From contig JAFZVQ010000067.1 of assembly GCA_017617715.1 (NCBI GenBank), forward strand, positions 1 to 64,000: DNA of 64,000 bases, in the 5' to 3' direction. This document shows positions 25,403 to 34,208 of the stretch, in pieces. The stretch is from Bacteroidales bacterium. GTDB lineage: Bacteria > Bacteroidota > Bacteroidia > Bacteroidales > UBA932. The position numbers and the translations under genes were made by a program. Numbering within the stretch: the stretch's first letter is position 1; every line of letters starts with the position of its first letter. The notes under the pieces were generated by a model that made no database searches, had not been told where the DNA came from, and worked only from the letters and a program-made list of their open reading frames with translations.

Positions 25403-26182
25403 TTACTCCGTGGCCTTGAAATACCTGTAGCTGTTGACCTTAAGTTCGCCCACCGCAGGCTCGTCGCAGGCGATGATGCCGGCGGGATGGTTCTGCAGGG
25501 CGCTGAGCGTGCAATAGTGGGAGATGGGGCCTTCGACGGCATCCTTGATGGCGCGTGCCTTCTTGGAACCGAATGCCAGCACCACAACCTCCTTTGCCGC
25601 CATCACTGTGGCCACGCCCACGGAAAGGGCCTGGGCGGGCACTTTCTCCAGGTCGCCGTCGAAGAAACGGGAGTTGACTTCCCTGGTCTCACGGGTGAGG
25701 GTGATCACGCGGGTGCGGGACTGGAGCGAGGAGAAAGGCTCGTTGAAGGCAATGTGGCCGTCTTCGCCCACGCCGCCGAGGAAGAGGTCGAATCCACCGG
25801 CGGCCTCGATGGCCTTCTCATAAGCAGCGCACTCGGCCGCGAGGTCGGGAGCGTTGCCGTCGAGGATATGGATGTTGGCGGCGGGCTCGTCGATATGGTC
25901 GAAGAGATACTTGTGCATGAAGCTGTGGTAGCTCTCGGGATGCTCGACCGGAAGGCCGACATACTCATCCATATTGAAAGAGACCACGTTCTTGAACGAC
26001 ACTTTCCCGGCTTTGACGAGGCGGATAAGTTCGGCATAAGTCTCGATGGGAGTGGAACCGGTGCAAAGACCTATCACGAAGGGCTTGTCGGTGACTGCAG
26101 CCTTGGCGTTGATCTTGTCGGCGATGTAGCGGGCGGCCCAGACGGAGGCCTCCACCATGGTGTTGCGGATAATAACTTGCAT
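25403..26182 (-). CDS. nagB: Glucosamine-6-phosphate deaminase
   Basis: 259 residues, the normal length, converting glucosamine 6-phosphate to fructose 6-phosphate and ammonia. LCTGSTPIETYAEL binds phosphate, SFNMDEYVGL contains the catalytic Asp, and GGVGEDGHIAFNEP holds the catalytic His and Asp/Glu pair. It sits 12 bp after a larger NagB-like fusion gene and in the same run as mtlA, so amino-sugar and mannitol use may be co-expressed. Confidence 0.95.
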   Translation of the reverse strand: MQVIIRNTMVEASVWAARYIADKINAKAAVTDKPFVIGLCTGSTPIETYAELIRLVKAGKVSFKNVVSFNMDEYVGLPVEHPESYHSFMHKYLFDHIDEPAANIHILDGNAPDLAAECAAYEKAIEAAGGFDLFLGGVGEDGHIAFNEPFSSLQSRTRVITLTRETREVNSRFFDGDLEKVPAQALSVGVATVMAAKEVVVLAFGSKKARAIKDAVEGPISHYCTLSALQNHPAGIIACDEPAVGELKVNSYRYFKATE

Positions 26183-26194
26183 AATGGTATTTGT

Positions 26195-28120
26195 TTAATA
26201 TAATTTCAGGAAAACTTCTATTGCCTGGTATTCGGCCATGCCGAGCTGGTCGTACAGGCGGGCGGTGTTCTGGGTGCGGTCTTCCGCCCTCTGCCAGAAC
26301 TCCCTGGAATCCTCGCCGGGGAACGGCACCAGGTCTTTCTGGGAAATGTGGCGGAAGATGGAGTGGCGCTTCATGATCACCTCATCGGGAGAAAGCGGCA
26401 CGGCCATGTCCACACGGCCCAGCTCCCATTCCATCCATGCGCCGCGATAGAGCCAGACGTGGGTGTCGGACAGCCAGGGATGGTTTTCGGCCTTGAGCTG
26501 GTCAAGGGCCGTGAGGGCCGCCTCGGTGCAGACGCGGTGCGTGCCGTGAGGGTCGGCAAGGTCGCCTGCCATGAAGATCATGTGCGGCTTAAGAGAGCAG
26601 ATAAGGTCTTTGATTATGTCCACGTCGGCCTGCGTGCGGGGCTTTTTCTTGATGCCGCCGGACTCGTAGAAGGGCAGGTTGAGGAAGTGGACGTTGTGGT
26701 TGTCGTCCAGGCCGAAGGAGCGCACGGCCCCGCGGGCTTCGCTGCGGCGTATGGCAGCCTTGATATCGAGCAGCTCGCGCGGCTCGGGCTCGCCAGGCAC
26801 CTTGCGGTCGATTATGGCCTTGATCTCATCGAACTTGTCGGCGAAACCGAGCTCGTGCGCGGCGTCCAGCTGCTGCAGCACGAAATCGTCGGCCACAGCC
26901 ACGTTGCCGGATGTCTGGTAGGCCACGTGGACATTGTGCCCCTGGCTGACAAGGCGGATGAAGGTACCGCCCATGGATATCACGTCGTCGTCGGGATGGG
27001 GCGAGAAGATGAGCACGGTCTTGGGATAGGGCGTCGCGCTGACCGGGCGGGTGCTGTCGTCGGAGTCAGGCTTGCCGCCCGGCCATCCGCTGATGGTGTG
27101 CTGCAGGTCGTTGAATACGTCTATGTTGACTTTATTGAAGGAACCGGCCTTCTCGAGCAGGTCGCTCAGGTTGTTGTCCAGGTAGTCCTTTTCAGTGAGC
27201 TTCAGGATGGGTTTGCCGACGGTCTGGCAGAGCCACACCACGGCCTTGCGCATGAACTTGGGAGTCCAGTCGCAGGGGCCCACCAGCCAGGGAGAGACGC
27301 TTCGGGTCAGAAGGCTGGCGGCAGATTCGTCCACGTATAATGATATATGGTCGTGGCGCTGGAGGAAAGATGCAGGGCAGGAGGAATCGATCTCGCCTTC
27401 CGCAATTGCCTTCACAGCGGCCGCCTTGTCTTCGCCCCAGGCCATCAGGATGATGCGCTGGGCGGAGAGCATGGTGCTGATACCCATGGTGATAGCCTTG
27501 TCGGGGGTGGCGGCGAGGTCGTGGTTGAAGTTGGCGGCCTGGCGCTTGCGGGAAGCATAGGAAAGGCGGACGGTGCGGGTCCTGGTCTTTTCGTTGGAGC
27601 CGGCTTCGTTGAATCCCACCTGCCCCTGCTCGCCGATGCCTATGACCAGCAGGTCCAGGCCGCGGGCGAGGGCGTCGAACTGTGCGCAGTACTCCGTCAG
27701 GGAGTCCTGGGGCACGGTGCCGTCGGGGATGTGGATATTCTCCCTGAGTATGTCCACGTTGTCGAGCAGGGATTCATGGAGCCTGTGGTTGCGACTCTGG
27801 AGCTCATCTTTCGACGAAGGATAATACTCGTCTATTGACACCACCTCCACATTCTTGAACGACACTTCGCCGGCCTTGTAGCGGCGTGTCAGCTCATTGT
27901 AAAGCGACGTGGGCGTGGCCCCGGTGGTCAGGCCCAGACGGAACAGGCCGTCCTTGCGGGCTTTGATAGCATCCACTATCTGGTCGGCAATTTCGTAGGC
28001 GGCAGGACGCGATTCCGGATAGACCTTTGTCCATATCTTCTCGTAACTGTGCAAAATGCCGGCAGGAAGGCCTTTCTCAATCAAGCCTCCTTCGTAGGGT
28101 AAAGTGAAATGTTTCTGCAT
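26195..28120 (-). CDS. NagB-like / PIG-L (LmbE) deacetylase fusion protein
   Basis: 641 residues in two parts. Residues 1-270 are NagB-like (GLTTGATPTSLYNEL, VSIDEYYPS), but the catalytic box reads GIGEQGQVGFNEAG, so the His of GEDGHIAFNEP is Gln and this half may not be an active deaminase. Residues 370-600 form a PIG-L/LmbE zinc deacetylase with SPHPDDDVISMGG and DPHGTHRV. The same fusion is known in Bacteroides (annotated as a putative GlcN6P-deaminase-like protein). A role in deacetylating an N-acetylglucosamine derivative is plausible next to nagB, not proven. It is 6 bp downstream of mtlA. Confidence 0.85.
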   Translation of the reverse strand: MQKHFTLPYEGGLIEKGLPAGILHSYEKIWTKVYPESRPAAYEIADQIVDAIKARKDGLFRLGLTTGATPTSLYNELTRRYKAGEVSFKNVEVVSIDEYYPSSKDELQSRNHRLHESLLDNVDILRENIHIPDGTVPQDSLTEYCAQFDALARGLDLLVIGIGEQGQVGFNEAGSNEKTRTRTVRLSYASRKRQAANFNHDLAATPDKAITMGISTMLSAQRIILMAWGEDKAAAVKAIAEGEIDSSCPASFLQRHDHISLYVDESAASLLTRSVSPWLVGPCDWTPKFMRKAVVWLCQTVGKPILKLTEKDYLDNNLSDLLEKAGSFNKVNIDVFNDLQHTISGWPGGKPDSDDSTRPVSATPYPKTVLIFSPHPDDDVISMGGTFIRLVSQGHNVHVAYQTSGNVAVADDFVLQQLDAAHELGFADKFDEIKAIIDRKVPGEPEPRELLDIKAAIRRSEARGAVRSFGLDDNHNVHFLNLPFYESGGIKKKPRTQADVDIIKDLICSLKPHMIFMAGDLADPHGTHRVCTEAALTALDQLKAENHPWLSDTHVWLYRGAWMEWELGRVDMAVPLSPDEVIMKRHSIFRHISQKDLVPFPGEDSREFWQRAEDRTQNTARLYDQLGMAEYQAIEVFLKLY

Positions 28121-28126
28121 GAATTA

Positions 28127-29974
28127 TTATTTCAGTGTTTCGTAAATCTCTTTTGGATCGGCGCATGTGCTGAGGCGTTCGAGCACCGACGGGTCTTCCA
28201 AGGCGCCCGCCACCCTGGCGAGCAGGGAAAGATGCTCGTCGCCCACACCGGCGATCGCGACCAGCAGGCGGGCCTTTTCCCCGTCAAAATCCACACCTTC
28301 GGGATACTGCAGCACCACTATGCCGGAGCGCAGCACGCAAGCCTTTCCTTCGGCGGTGCCGTGGGGTATGGCGAGCCCTTCGCCCATGTATGTGGAGGCC
28401 ACTTTCTCACGTTCGAGCATGGCGTCTATGTAGCCCGCATCCACACAGCCGGACACCTGCAGCAGCACGCCGGCGCGCCTGATGGCCGCCTCCTTGCTCT
28501 CCGGAGCGAGGCCGGTCAGGATGTTTTCAGGACGGAGCACGGAAGGCTCGGGACTTTCAGCCGGGGCCTGGGGCGCGGCAGGTTGGGGGTCAGCAGGAGC
28601 CGCCGACGGCATGGTGCCGGCCTTGCAGGCCTCCAGAAGCGCATCCAGAGCAGGATCCGACAGGAAGTTGGTGATGCCGAGCACCTCCTTGCCGGAGAGG
28701 CGCGCACGGCTTTCGAGCTCCTTCTGGCACACCACCAGCGATGCGTCCGACGGAATCTCCCCCACCGCGCAGTTGGTGCACTTGATTTCCGGCAGCCCGG
28801 CCTTCATCAGGCGCGCCTTGAAGCGCGTGGCCCCGAGGGCGCTGGAACCCATACCGGCATCGCATGCAAACACTATCTTGCTGATTGCGCCGGCTGCCGC
28901 AGCCAGGCCTCCGGCGATACCGGGAGCGGCCGGCGAGGGCACTGGCCCGTTCTCGCTCTCGCCCTGGAAATCAGGACGCGACTTCACCATGGGCCAGGCC
29001 AGCAGGAACGACACCACGGTGGCTATCAGCACGCCGAGTATGCCCACCAGCGTCTTTCCCTTCGGCGACATAAGGATAATCGATATCAGGGAGCCGGGGG
29101 AAGCAGGAGCCACGAGGCCGAAGTCCACCAGCGTGAAGAAACTCAGGGCGCAGACATTGCCTGCCATGACGGCAAGCAGCAGTACCGGGCGCGCAAGCAC
29201 GTACGGGAAATAGATTTCATGTATGCCGCCGAACAGCTGGATCACCACCGCGCCGGGAGCCGACTGCTTGGTGTTGCCTTTGCCGAAAGCCCAGCAGGCC
29301 AGCAGGATACCGAGGCCCGGACCGGGATTCGGATCCACCAGGAAGAGCATCGACTGCCCCATTTCGGCCGCCTGCTGGATGCCGAGCGGCGTCATGATGC
29401 CGTGGTTGACGGCGTTGTTGAGGAACAGCACCTTGGCCGGATCCACCAGCAGCGCCAGCAAGGGATTCATCTTGTGCGCAAGCATCCAGTTCACGCCGGC
29501 GGAAAGGCCGTTGGTGATCCACGACACGGCGTGGCCGATTACCAGATAACCCGCTATGGCGAGCAGCATCGCCATGATGCCGAGGGAGAAGTTGTCCACC
29601 AGCATCTCGAAGCCGGCGCCTATCTTCCCCTCTACCAGCTTGTCGAACTTCTTCACGCACCAGCCGGCTATCGGGCCCATGATCATGGCGCCGAGGAACA
29701 TAGGCGTGTCGGTGCCGATTATCACGCCCATGGCGGCCACTGCGCCCGCGACTCCGCCCCTGTAGCCGCCGACATTCTTGCCGGCCGTGAAGGCTATCAG
29801 CGTGGGAAGCAGATACTTGAGCATCGGGGCCACCATCTTGGCCACATTCTCGTTGGGCCACCATCCTCCGGGGATGAAAATGGCGGTGATAAGACCCCAT
29901 GCGATGAAGGCTCCGATGTTCGGCATCACCATCGCGCTGAGGGAGCGCCCGAATTTCTGAATCTTCTCTTTCAT
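28127..29974 (-). CDS. mtlA: PTS mannitol-specific transporter EIICBA
   Basis: 615 residues carrying all three PTS domains. EIIC (1-340) spans the membrane with NHGIMTPLG near 190 and the substrate motif GGIHEIYF at 249-256. EIIB (about 365-455) has the phospho-Cys371 in FACDAGMGSS. After a Pro/Ala-rich linker, EIIA (485-615) has phospho-His538 in AIPHGT. It imports mannitol as mannitol 1-phosphate. Divergent to mtlD across 75 bp; ptsH and ptsI lie 2.6 kb away on the same strand. PTS systems are uncommon in Bacteroidota, which makes this gene notable. Confidence 0.95.
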   Translation of the reverse strand: MKEKIQKFGRSLSAMVMPNIGAFIAWGLITAIFIPGGWWPNENVAKMVAPMLKYLLPTLIAFTAGKNVGGYRGGVAGAVAAMGVIIGTDTPMFLGAMIMGPIAGWCVKKFDKLVEGKIGAGFEMLVDNFSLGIMAMLLAIAGYLVIGHAVSWITNGLSAGVNWMLAHKMNPLLALLVDPAKVLFLNNAVNHGIMTPLGIQQAAEMGQSMLFLVDPNPGPGLGILLACWAFGKGNTKQSAPGAVVIQLFGGIHEIYFPYVLARPVLLLAVMAGNVCALSFFTLVDFGLVAPASPGSLISIILMSPKGKTLVGILGVLIATVVSFLLAWPMVKSRPDFQGESENGPVPSPAAPGIAGGLAAAAGAISKIVFACDAGMGSSALGATRFKARLMKAGLPEIKCTNCAVGEIPSDASLVVCQKELESRARLSGKEVLGITNFLSDPALDALLEACKAGTMPSAAPADPQPAAPQAPAESPEPSVLRPENILTGLAPESKEAAIRRAGVLLQVSGCVDAGYIDAMLEREKVASTYMGEGLAIPHGTAEGKACVLRSGIVVLQYPEGVDFDGEKARLLVAIAGVGDEHLSLLARVAGALEDPSVLERLSTCADPKEIYETLK

Positions 29975-30002
29975 ACAAAGTGTAAAGATAGGTTTTTTTT
30001 AC

Positions 30003-30010
30003 TAATTTTG
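30003..30010 (+). promoter_or_regulatory. -7 promoter element for mtlD
   Basis: TAATTTTG matches TAnnTTTG, 39 bp upstream of the mtlD start, in the 75-bp divergent mtlA-mtlD spacer. A well-spaced -33 TTTG is not seen. No repressor operator could be identified in the spacer. Confidence 0.45.
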
Positions 30011-30049
30011 TAGGATAAGAAACGCAACATTTTAGTCAATTAAACCAAT

Positions 30050-31198
30050 ATGAAAGCAATTCAATTCGGAGCGGGCAATATCGGCCGCGGTTTTATCGGA
30101 GCAGTGCTCTCGCAGGCAGGTTATGAACTGGTCTTTGCAGACGTCGTGGAGGAGCTTCTTTCCCAGATTAATACGCGCAAGGAATACGTGGTCCACGTCA
30201 GCGACCACAACAGCTACGACATAGCCGTGAAAGGCGTGCGTGCCGTCAATTCCGGCAGCGAAGAAGCCGTGCGCGAAATAGTGGACGCCGACATAATCAC
30301 CACCGCAGTCGGCCTGCGCATACTCAAGTTCGTTGCGCCCACCGTGGCGAAAGGCCTGGTGGCCCGCCGGGAAGCCGGCGTGGAGGCGCCCCTGAACGTG
30401 ATTGCTTGCGAAAACGGCCTCCGGGCCACGTCCCAGCTCAAGGAGCTGGTCTATGCCCAGCTGCCGGCTGAAGTGGCCGACTGGGCGGATATGCACGTCG
30501 GTTTCCCCGACGCCGCAGTGGACCGCATAGTGCCGCCCGTGCGCTGCGAAGTGCCGCTGGACGTAGCCGTGGAAGAGTATTTCGAATGGGACGTGGAGCG
30601 CTCAAGCTTCGCCGGCCCCGTGCCCGAAATCGAAGGCATGACCCCGGTGGACAACCTGCTGGCTTATGTGGAGCGCAAGCTCTTCACCCTCAACACCGGC
30701 CATGCCACCGCCGCCTACCTCGGCAAGCTCAAGGGCATTGGCACCATAGGCGAGTGCGTCGCCGACCCTGCCATCTTCGAGGTCGTGAAGGGCGCAATGC
30801 GCCAGAGCGGCGAAGGCCTGGTGCGCAAATTCGGTTTCGACCGGGAGGCGCATCTCGCTTATATTGAAAAGATACTGAGGCGTTTCAGCAACCCTTACCT
30901 TCGCGACGAATGCGACCGCGTGGGCCGCGAGCCCCTGCGCAAGCTCGCCCCCAACGACCGCCTCATACTCCCCATGATGACGGCCAAAGGCTTCGGTCTC
31001 CCCTACGACAAGCTGCTGCTCGCCATAGGCGCAGCGCTTCGCTTCGACAATCCCCAGGATCCCCAGAGTGTCGAAATGCTTGCTTCAATAAAGGAAGAAG
31101 GCCTTGAGGCCACGATAGTGAAATACACCGGCATCCCCGCCGGCGACCCCCTCATCGGAGAAATCTCCGAAGCTTACTCCAGGGTCAGTTTAATCTGA
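30050..31198 (+). CDS. mtlD: Mannitol-1-phosphate 5-dehydrogenase
   Basis: 382 residues, the family length, oxidising mannitol 1-phosphate to fructose 6-phosphate with NAD. N-terminal Rossmann motif QFGAGNIGRGFIG; NVIACENGLRAT and the C-terminal half (AYLGKLKG, MTAKGFGLPYDKLL) match polyol dehydrogenases. Divergent from mtlA, the expected partner. Its last 25 bp overlap the convergent ptsI 3' end. Confidence 0.95.
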   Translation: MKAIQFGAGNIGRGFIGAVLSQAGYELVFADVVEELLSQINTRKEYVVHVSDHNSYDIAVKGVRAVNSGSEEAVREIVDADIITTAVGLRILKFVAPTVAKGLVARREAGVEAPLNVIACENGLRATSQLKELVYAQLPAEVADWADMHVGFPDAAVDRIVPPVRCEVPLDVAVEEYFEWDVERSSFAGPVPEIEGMTPVDNLLAYVERKLFTLNTGHATAAYLGKLKGIGTIGECVADPAIFEVVKGAMRQSGEGLVRKFGFDREAHLAYIEKILRRFSNPYLRDECDRVGREPLRKLAPNDRLILPMMTAKGFGLPYDKLLLAIGAALRFDNPQDPQSVEMLASIKEEGLEATIVKYTGIPAGDPLIGEISEAYSRVSLI

Positions 31199-32607
31199 GA
31201 AAGGCTCAGGGCATCGAGTCCGGCCGCGAGCAACAAGTCTGTCGCACGCGGGTCGGATGCCATTTCCCCGCACATGCCCACCGGAATACCGGCGGCGTGG
31301 GCGGCTTCGACCGTGAGCTCCACCGCCCTGCGGACGGCCGGAGAGAACGGGTCGTAGAGGCGCGCCAGCCCCGGATTGCAGCGGTCGGCCGCCATGACAT
31401 ATTGGGTGAGGTCGTTGGTGCCTATGCTGAAGAAAGCCGCTTCGGCGGCCATGGCGGCCGCATCGAGAGCCGCAGCAGGCGTCTCTACCATGATTCCCAC
31501 CTGCACAAGGCTGGCGTAATCCGGATCAATCGCGCGCAACAGTTCCTTCACCTGCCTGATTTCATCCACCAGGCACACCATGGGCAGCATCAGGCGCATG
31601 GGTGAGCCTGCCTCATACCAGTCGGGGCGCAGTTCGCGCACGTCCCTGGCGGCATCCAGCACCGCACGCAGCTGGACATTGAAAATGTCGGGATGCTCCA
31701 GGCAAAGGCGCACCCCGCGCAGCCCCAGAAAGGGATTGTCCTCCGGAGGCAAAGGCATATAGGGCAGCATCTTGTCGCCGCCCACATCGAGGGTGCGGAG
31801 CACAAGCGGCCTGCCGAGGCACTCGAGCAGGGCCTCCCGGTACATGGCGCGCTGCTCCTCCCCGGAAGGCATGGAATCCCTCTGCAGGAACAGGAATTCG
31901 GTGCGGAAAATGCCTATTCCGTCGGCTCCGGCGGCGATTCCGGCCTTGATCTCATCGAGGTTGCCGGCGTTGACCAAGAGCTTGCGCCCGGCAGCCCGCA
32001 CCCTCGCCACGATATAAGGCGTGCCTCCCATCATCGGGTCGTCCACGCTCACGGTGTCGCCCTCACGGATGCCGCTCACGTCGACACCCACCTGGATGGG
32101 CACGCCCTTGGCATGGGCGATGATGCACACGTGGCTGGTGACGCTTCCCTTGTGGCACAGGATACCGGGCAGGCTGCTGAAATCCAGCCCGGTCATGTCG
32201 GACGGGAACAGCTCCTCGGCCACGAGTATGCAGCCCTTGCTCACCCTGTAGGGCGCAGAGGCCCCTCCGCCGCCGGTCATGGCATCACGAAGGCGGCCGA
32301 AGATGTCCCGCACATCGTCCGCCCTCGCGGCCAGGTACTCGTCGTCTATCTGCCCGAACATGGAGATAATGGTGTCCCTGGCGGCATCCATGGCCGTGAG
32401 GGCGTCCATGCCCGCGGCCACGTTGCCGCGCACGGTCTCGCTCAGCACGGGATCCTCCAGCATTTCAAGATGAGCCGCCAGCACGGGATTATCCAACGCC
32501 TGGCGCTCAAGGGCGTCGTGCACAATGGCATACGCCTCGTCGAAAGAGCTCACGGGCTCCCCCGCCGGGGCGCGATGCCAGATGGTCGCAGGACCTGAAA
32601 CAATCAT
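31174..32607 (-). CDS. ptsI: PTS enzyme I (compact form)
   Basis: 477 residues, about 90-100 shorter than typical enzyme I. Phospho-His159 lies in VTSHVCIIAHAKGVP. The PEP-binding barrel has IGIFRTEFLFLQRDSMP, TLDVGGDKMLPY and FFSIGTNDLTQY, and catalytic Cys446 in GMCGEMAS. The missing length comes from a shortened N-terminal HPr-binding helical part, a short domain linker, and loss of roughly the last 30 residues, where the gene ends inside mtlD (25-bp convergent overlap). All catalytic residues remain, so I read it as functional. ATGA overlap with ptsH. Confidence 0.88.
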   Translation of the reverse strand: MIVSGPATIWHRAPAGEPVSSFDEAYAIVHDALERQALDNPVLAAHLEMLEDPVLSETVRGNVAAGMDALTAMDAARDTIISMFGQIDDEYLAARADDVRDIFGRLRDAMTGGGGASAPYRVSKGCILVAEELFPSDMTGLDFSSLPGILCHKGSVTSHVCIIAHAKGVPIQVGVDVSGIREGDTVSVDDPMMGGTPYIVARVRAAGRKLLVNAGNLDEIKAGIAAGADGIGIFRTEFLFLQRDSMPSGEEQRAMYREALLECLGRPLVLRTLDVGGDKMLPYMPLPPEDNPFLGLRGVRLCLEHPDIFNVQLRAVLDAARDVRELRPDWYEAGSPMRLMLPMVCLVDEIRQVKELLRAIDPDYASLVQVGIMVETPAAALDAAAMAAEAAFFSIGTNDLTQYVMAADRCNPGLARLYDPFSPAVRRAVELTVEAAHAAGIPVGMCGEMASDPRATDLLLAAGLDALSLSQIKLTLE

Positions 32608-32867
32608 TCTTTAATAGCCGAAATAAAATCTCTCACGGCGGCCAGCACAGCCTGCTCGTCGCCGCCTTCCACGCTGATTTCCATCTCAGTGCCGCACTTC
32701 ATCCCGAGGGAAAGGAGCGAAAGCATGGAGGCCGCATTGACGCTGCGGCCGGATACGGAAATCTGTACGGTACTGTCAGTGAAACTCTTCACGAGCTTCA
32801 CCAACTCTCCCGCCGGGCGCGCATGGAGCCCGGTGGGAGCAGTCAGTATAGCTTTATCGCAGACCAT
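32604..32867 (-). CDS. ptsH: Phosphocarrier protein HPr
   Basis: 87 residues from ATG 32867, one base after the transporter stop; an upstream in-frame Met would overlap that gene. Phospho-His15 lies in APTGLHARPAGELV. The regulatory serine region reads VNAASMLSLLSLG with Ser47 at the position of Ser46 in Firmicutes HPr. Coupled to ptsI by ATGA. It passes phosphate from enzyme I to MtlA. Being the seventh gene of a SusC/SusD operon is unusual. Confidence 0.93.
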   Translation of the reverse strand: MVCDKAILTAPTGLHARPAGELVKLVKSFTDSTVQISVSGRSVNAASMLSLLSLGMKCGTEMEISVEGGDEQAVLAAVRDFISAIKE

Positions 32868-32868
32868 G

Positions 32869-34206
32869 TTACTCTTCTTCCGCCGCAAGGCTGCGGGAAC
32901 GGTCCTTGAGGTTCCAGAGGGTCACGATAAGGATGAAACCTATCACGGACACGCCGGCCATCAGTATGAAGATGGGGTGCCATCCGTAGGTGTCGGCGAA
33001 CTTGCCGAGAGGATAACCGGTGATCAGGGTGCTCAGATAGCTCATGAAGCCGATGATGCCCACCGCGGAAGAAGCGGCCTTCTTGGACACCTCGTTGGAA
33101 GCCACCACGCCGAGCAGGGCCTGAGGGCCATAGAGGAAGAATCCGGCAAGGGCCAGCATGACAAGGAACAGCACTGGGCTGTGCATATCCTGGATATAAT
33201 GCAGGCCCACGAGGCAAAGGGCCACGAGCACCATCTCGATGGCGCAGACCCTCTGGCTGCGGCTTTTGAAAAGCTTGTCGGACACAAACCCCGCGAAGAT
33301 CATTCCGAGGCATCCGGCAACTTCGAAGATAGCCACCGTCCATCCGGAAAGCGCCTGGCTGAGGCCCATTTCCTGAAGCATCGAGGGCCCCCAGTCGAGG
33401 ATGGCGAAACGCACCACGTACACGAAGAGGTCGGTCAGGGCGAGAATCCAGATCACTGGATTGAGGAACACCTTCTTCATCAGGAACTTGCGCCACTCCT
33501 TGTTGTCCTTGCCCTTGCTCTCGTCCAGCTCGCCTTCAACCTTCGGAAGCTCCGGGAGACCCACCGACTTGGGGGTGTCGCGGAGCGTCACGATTATGAA
33601 GAACACGCCGAAGAGCGATATGCAGGCGGGCACCCAGAAGCAGAGCTGCCAGCTGGTCAGGTAGCCGCAGATGACTGCAGCCACGAAAGCGCCGACGCTG
33701 TGGGAAGTGTTCCAGAGGCTCATCTTGGTGGCCAGCTCATGCGGCGGCACCCAACTCACCATCAAGTGGTTGCACGGGGCGAAGCCGCAGCCCTGAAATA
33801 TCTGGTTGATGATGTACAGCACAGACATGATGGCGATGAAGCCTCCGATGAAATCGGGGCCTCCCTGGGCGCCGGTGATGAGTGTGGTCAGCTTGTCGGT
33901 CCATCCGAAGAGGAAGTTCACGGCCACGCACACACCAAGCCCGAGGACGAGATGCCATCGGGCGTTTGTGCGGTCGCCTATGACGCCGTTGATCAGCTTG
34001 GAGATACCGTAGATGATACCGCCGGCCGAAATGATGGCGCCGAACTGAGCTTTGGTAATTTCAGGATAGACCTGCTGCAGCAGTGGTATGGCAAAGGAGA
34101 AGTTCTTACGCACGAAGTAGAACATGGCATAGCCTATCATCGAGCAGATGATGACTCTCCACTGCCAGTACTTGAAGCTGTGCCTGGTCTGTTTGACTTG
34201 AGCCAT
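32869..34206 (-). CDS. OPA-family organophosphate:phosphate antiporter (GlpT/UhpC-like)
   Basis: 445 residues with about twelve membrane helices. The N-terminal GYAMFYFVRKNFSFAIP, YGISKLINGVIGDRTNARW and the central SLWNTSHSVGAFVAA are signatures of the GlpT/UhpT/UhpC group of the major facilitator superfamily. Substrates are glycerol 3-phosphate or hexose phosphates. The operon also encodes a glycerophosphodiester phosphodiesterase, which releases glycerol 3-phosphate, so GlpT-like uptake is the more likely role. Two bp downstream of the GLUG lipoprotein gene. Confidence 0.85.
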   Translation of the reverse strand: MAQVKQTRHSFKYWQWRVIICSMIGYAMFYFVRKNFSFAIPLLQQVYPEITKAQFGAIISAGGIIYGISKLINGVIGDRTNARWHLVLGLGVCVAVNFLFGWTDKLTTLITGAQGGPDFIGGFIAIMSVLYIINQIFQGCGFAPCNHLMVSWVPPHELATKMSLWNTSHSVGAFVAAVICGYLTSWQLCFWVPACISLFGVFFIIVTLRDTPKSVGLPELPKVEGELDESKGKDNKEWRKFLMKKVFLNPVIWILALTDLFVYVVRFAILDWGPSMLQEMGLSQALSGWTVAIFEVAGCLGMIFAGFVSDKLFKSRSQRVCAIEMVLVALCLVGLHYIQDMHSPVLFLVMLALAGFFLYGPQALLGVVASNEVSKKAASSAVGIIGFMSYLSTLITGYPLGKFADTYGWHPIFILMAGVSVIGFILIVTLWNLKDRSRSLAAEEE

Positions 34207-34208
34207 AA

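Noticed and set aside
24194..26203. Long plus-strand open frame (669 codons) opposite lnt and nagB
   Set aside because: It spans two well-supported genes on the other strand and has no recognisable domain; a GC-driven shadow.
31174..32607. ptsI as a pseudogene because of its short length
   Set aside because: All catalytic motifs are intact, the frame is open, and it is coupled to ptsH by ATGA; shortening is spread over three places and does not look like a single truncation.
2353..32867. The HPr-kinase-like gene as the regulator of the HPr encoded at 32604
   Set aside because: It has only the P-loop core of HprK, lies in an unrelated peptide-type operon, and lacks the full HprK signature. 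HPr does keep the regulatory Ser, so a real HprK elsewhere remains possible.
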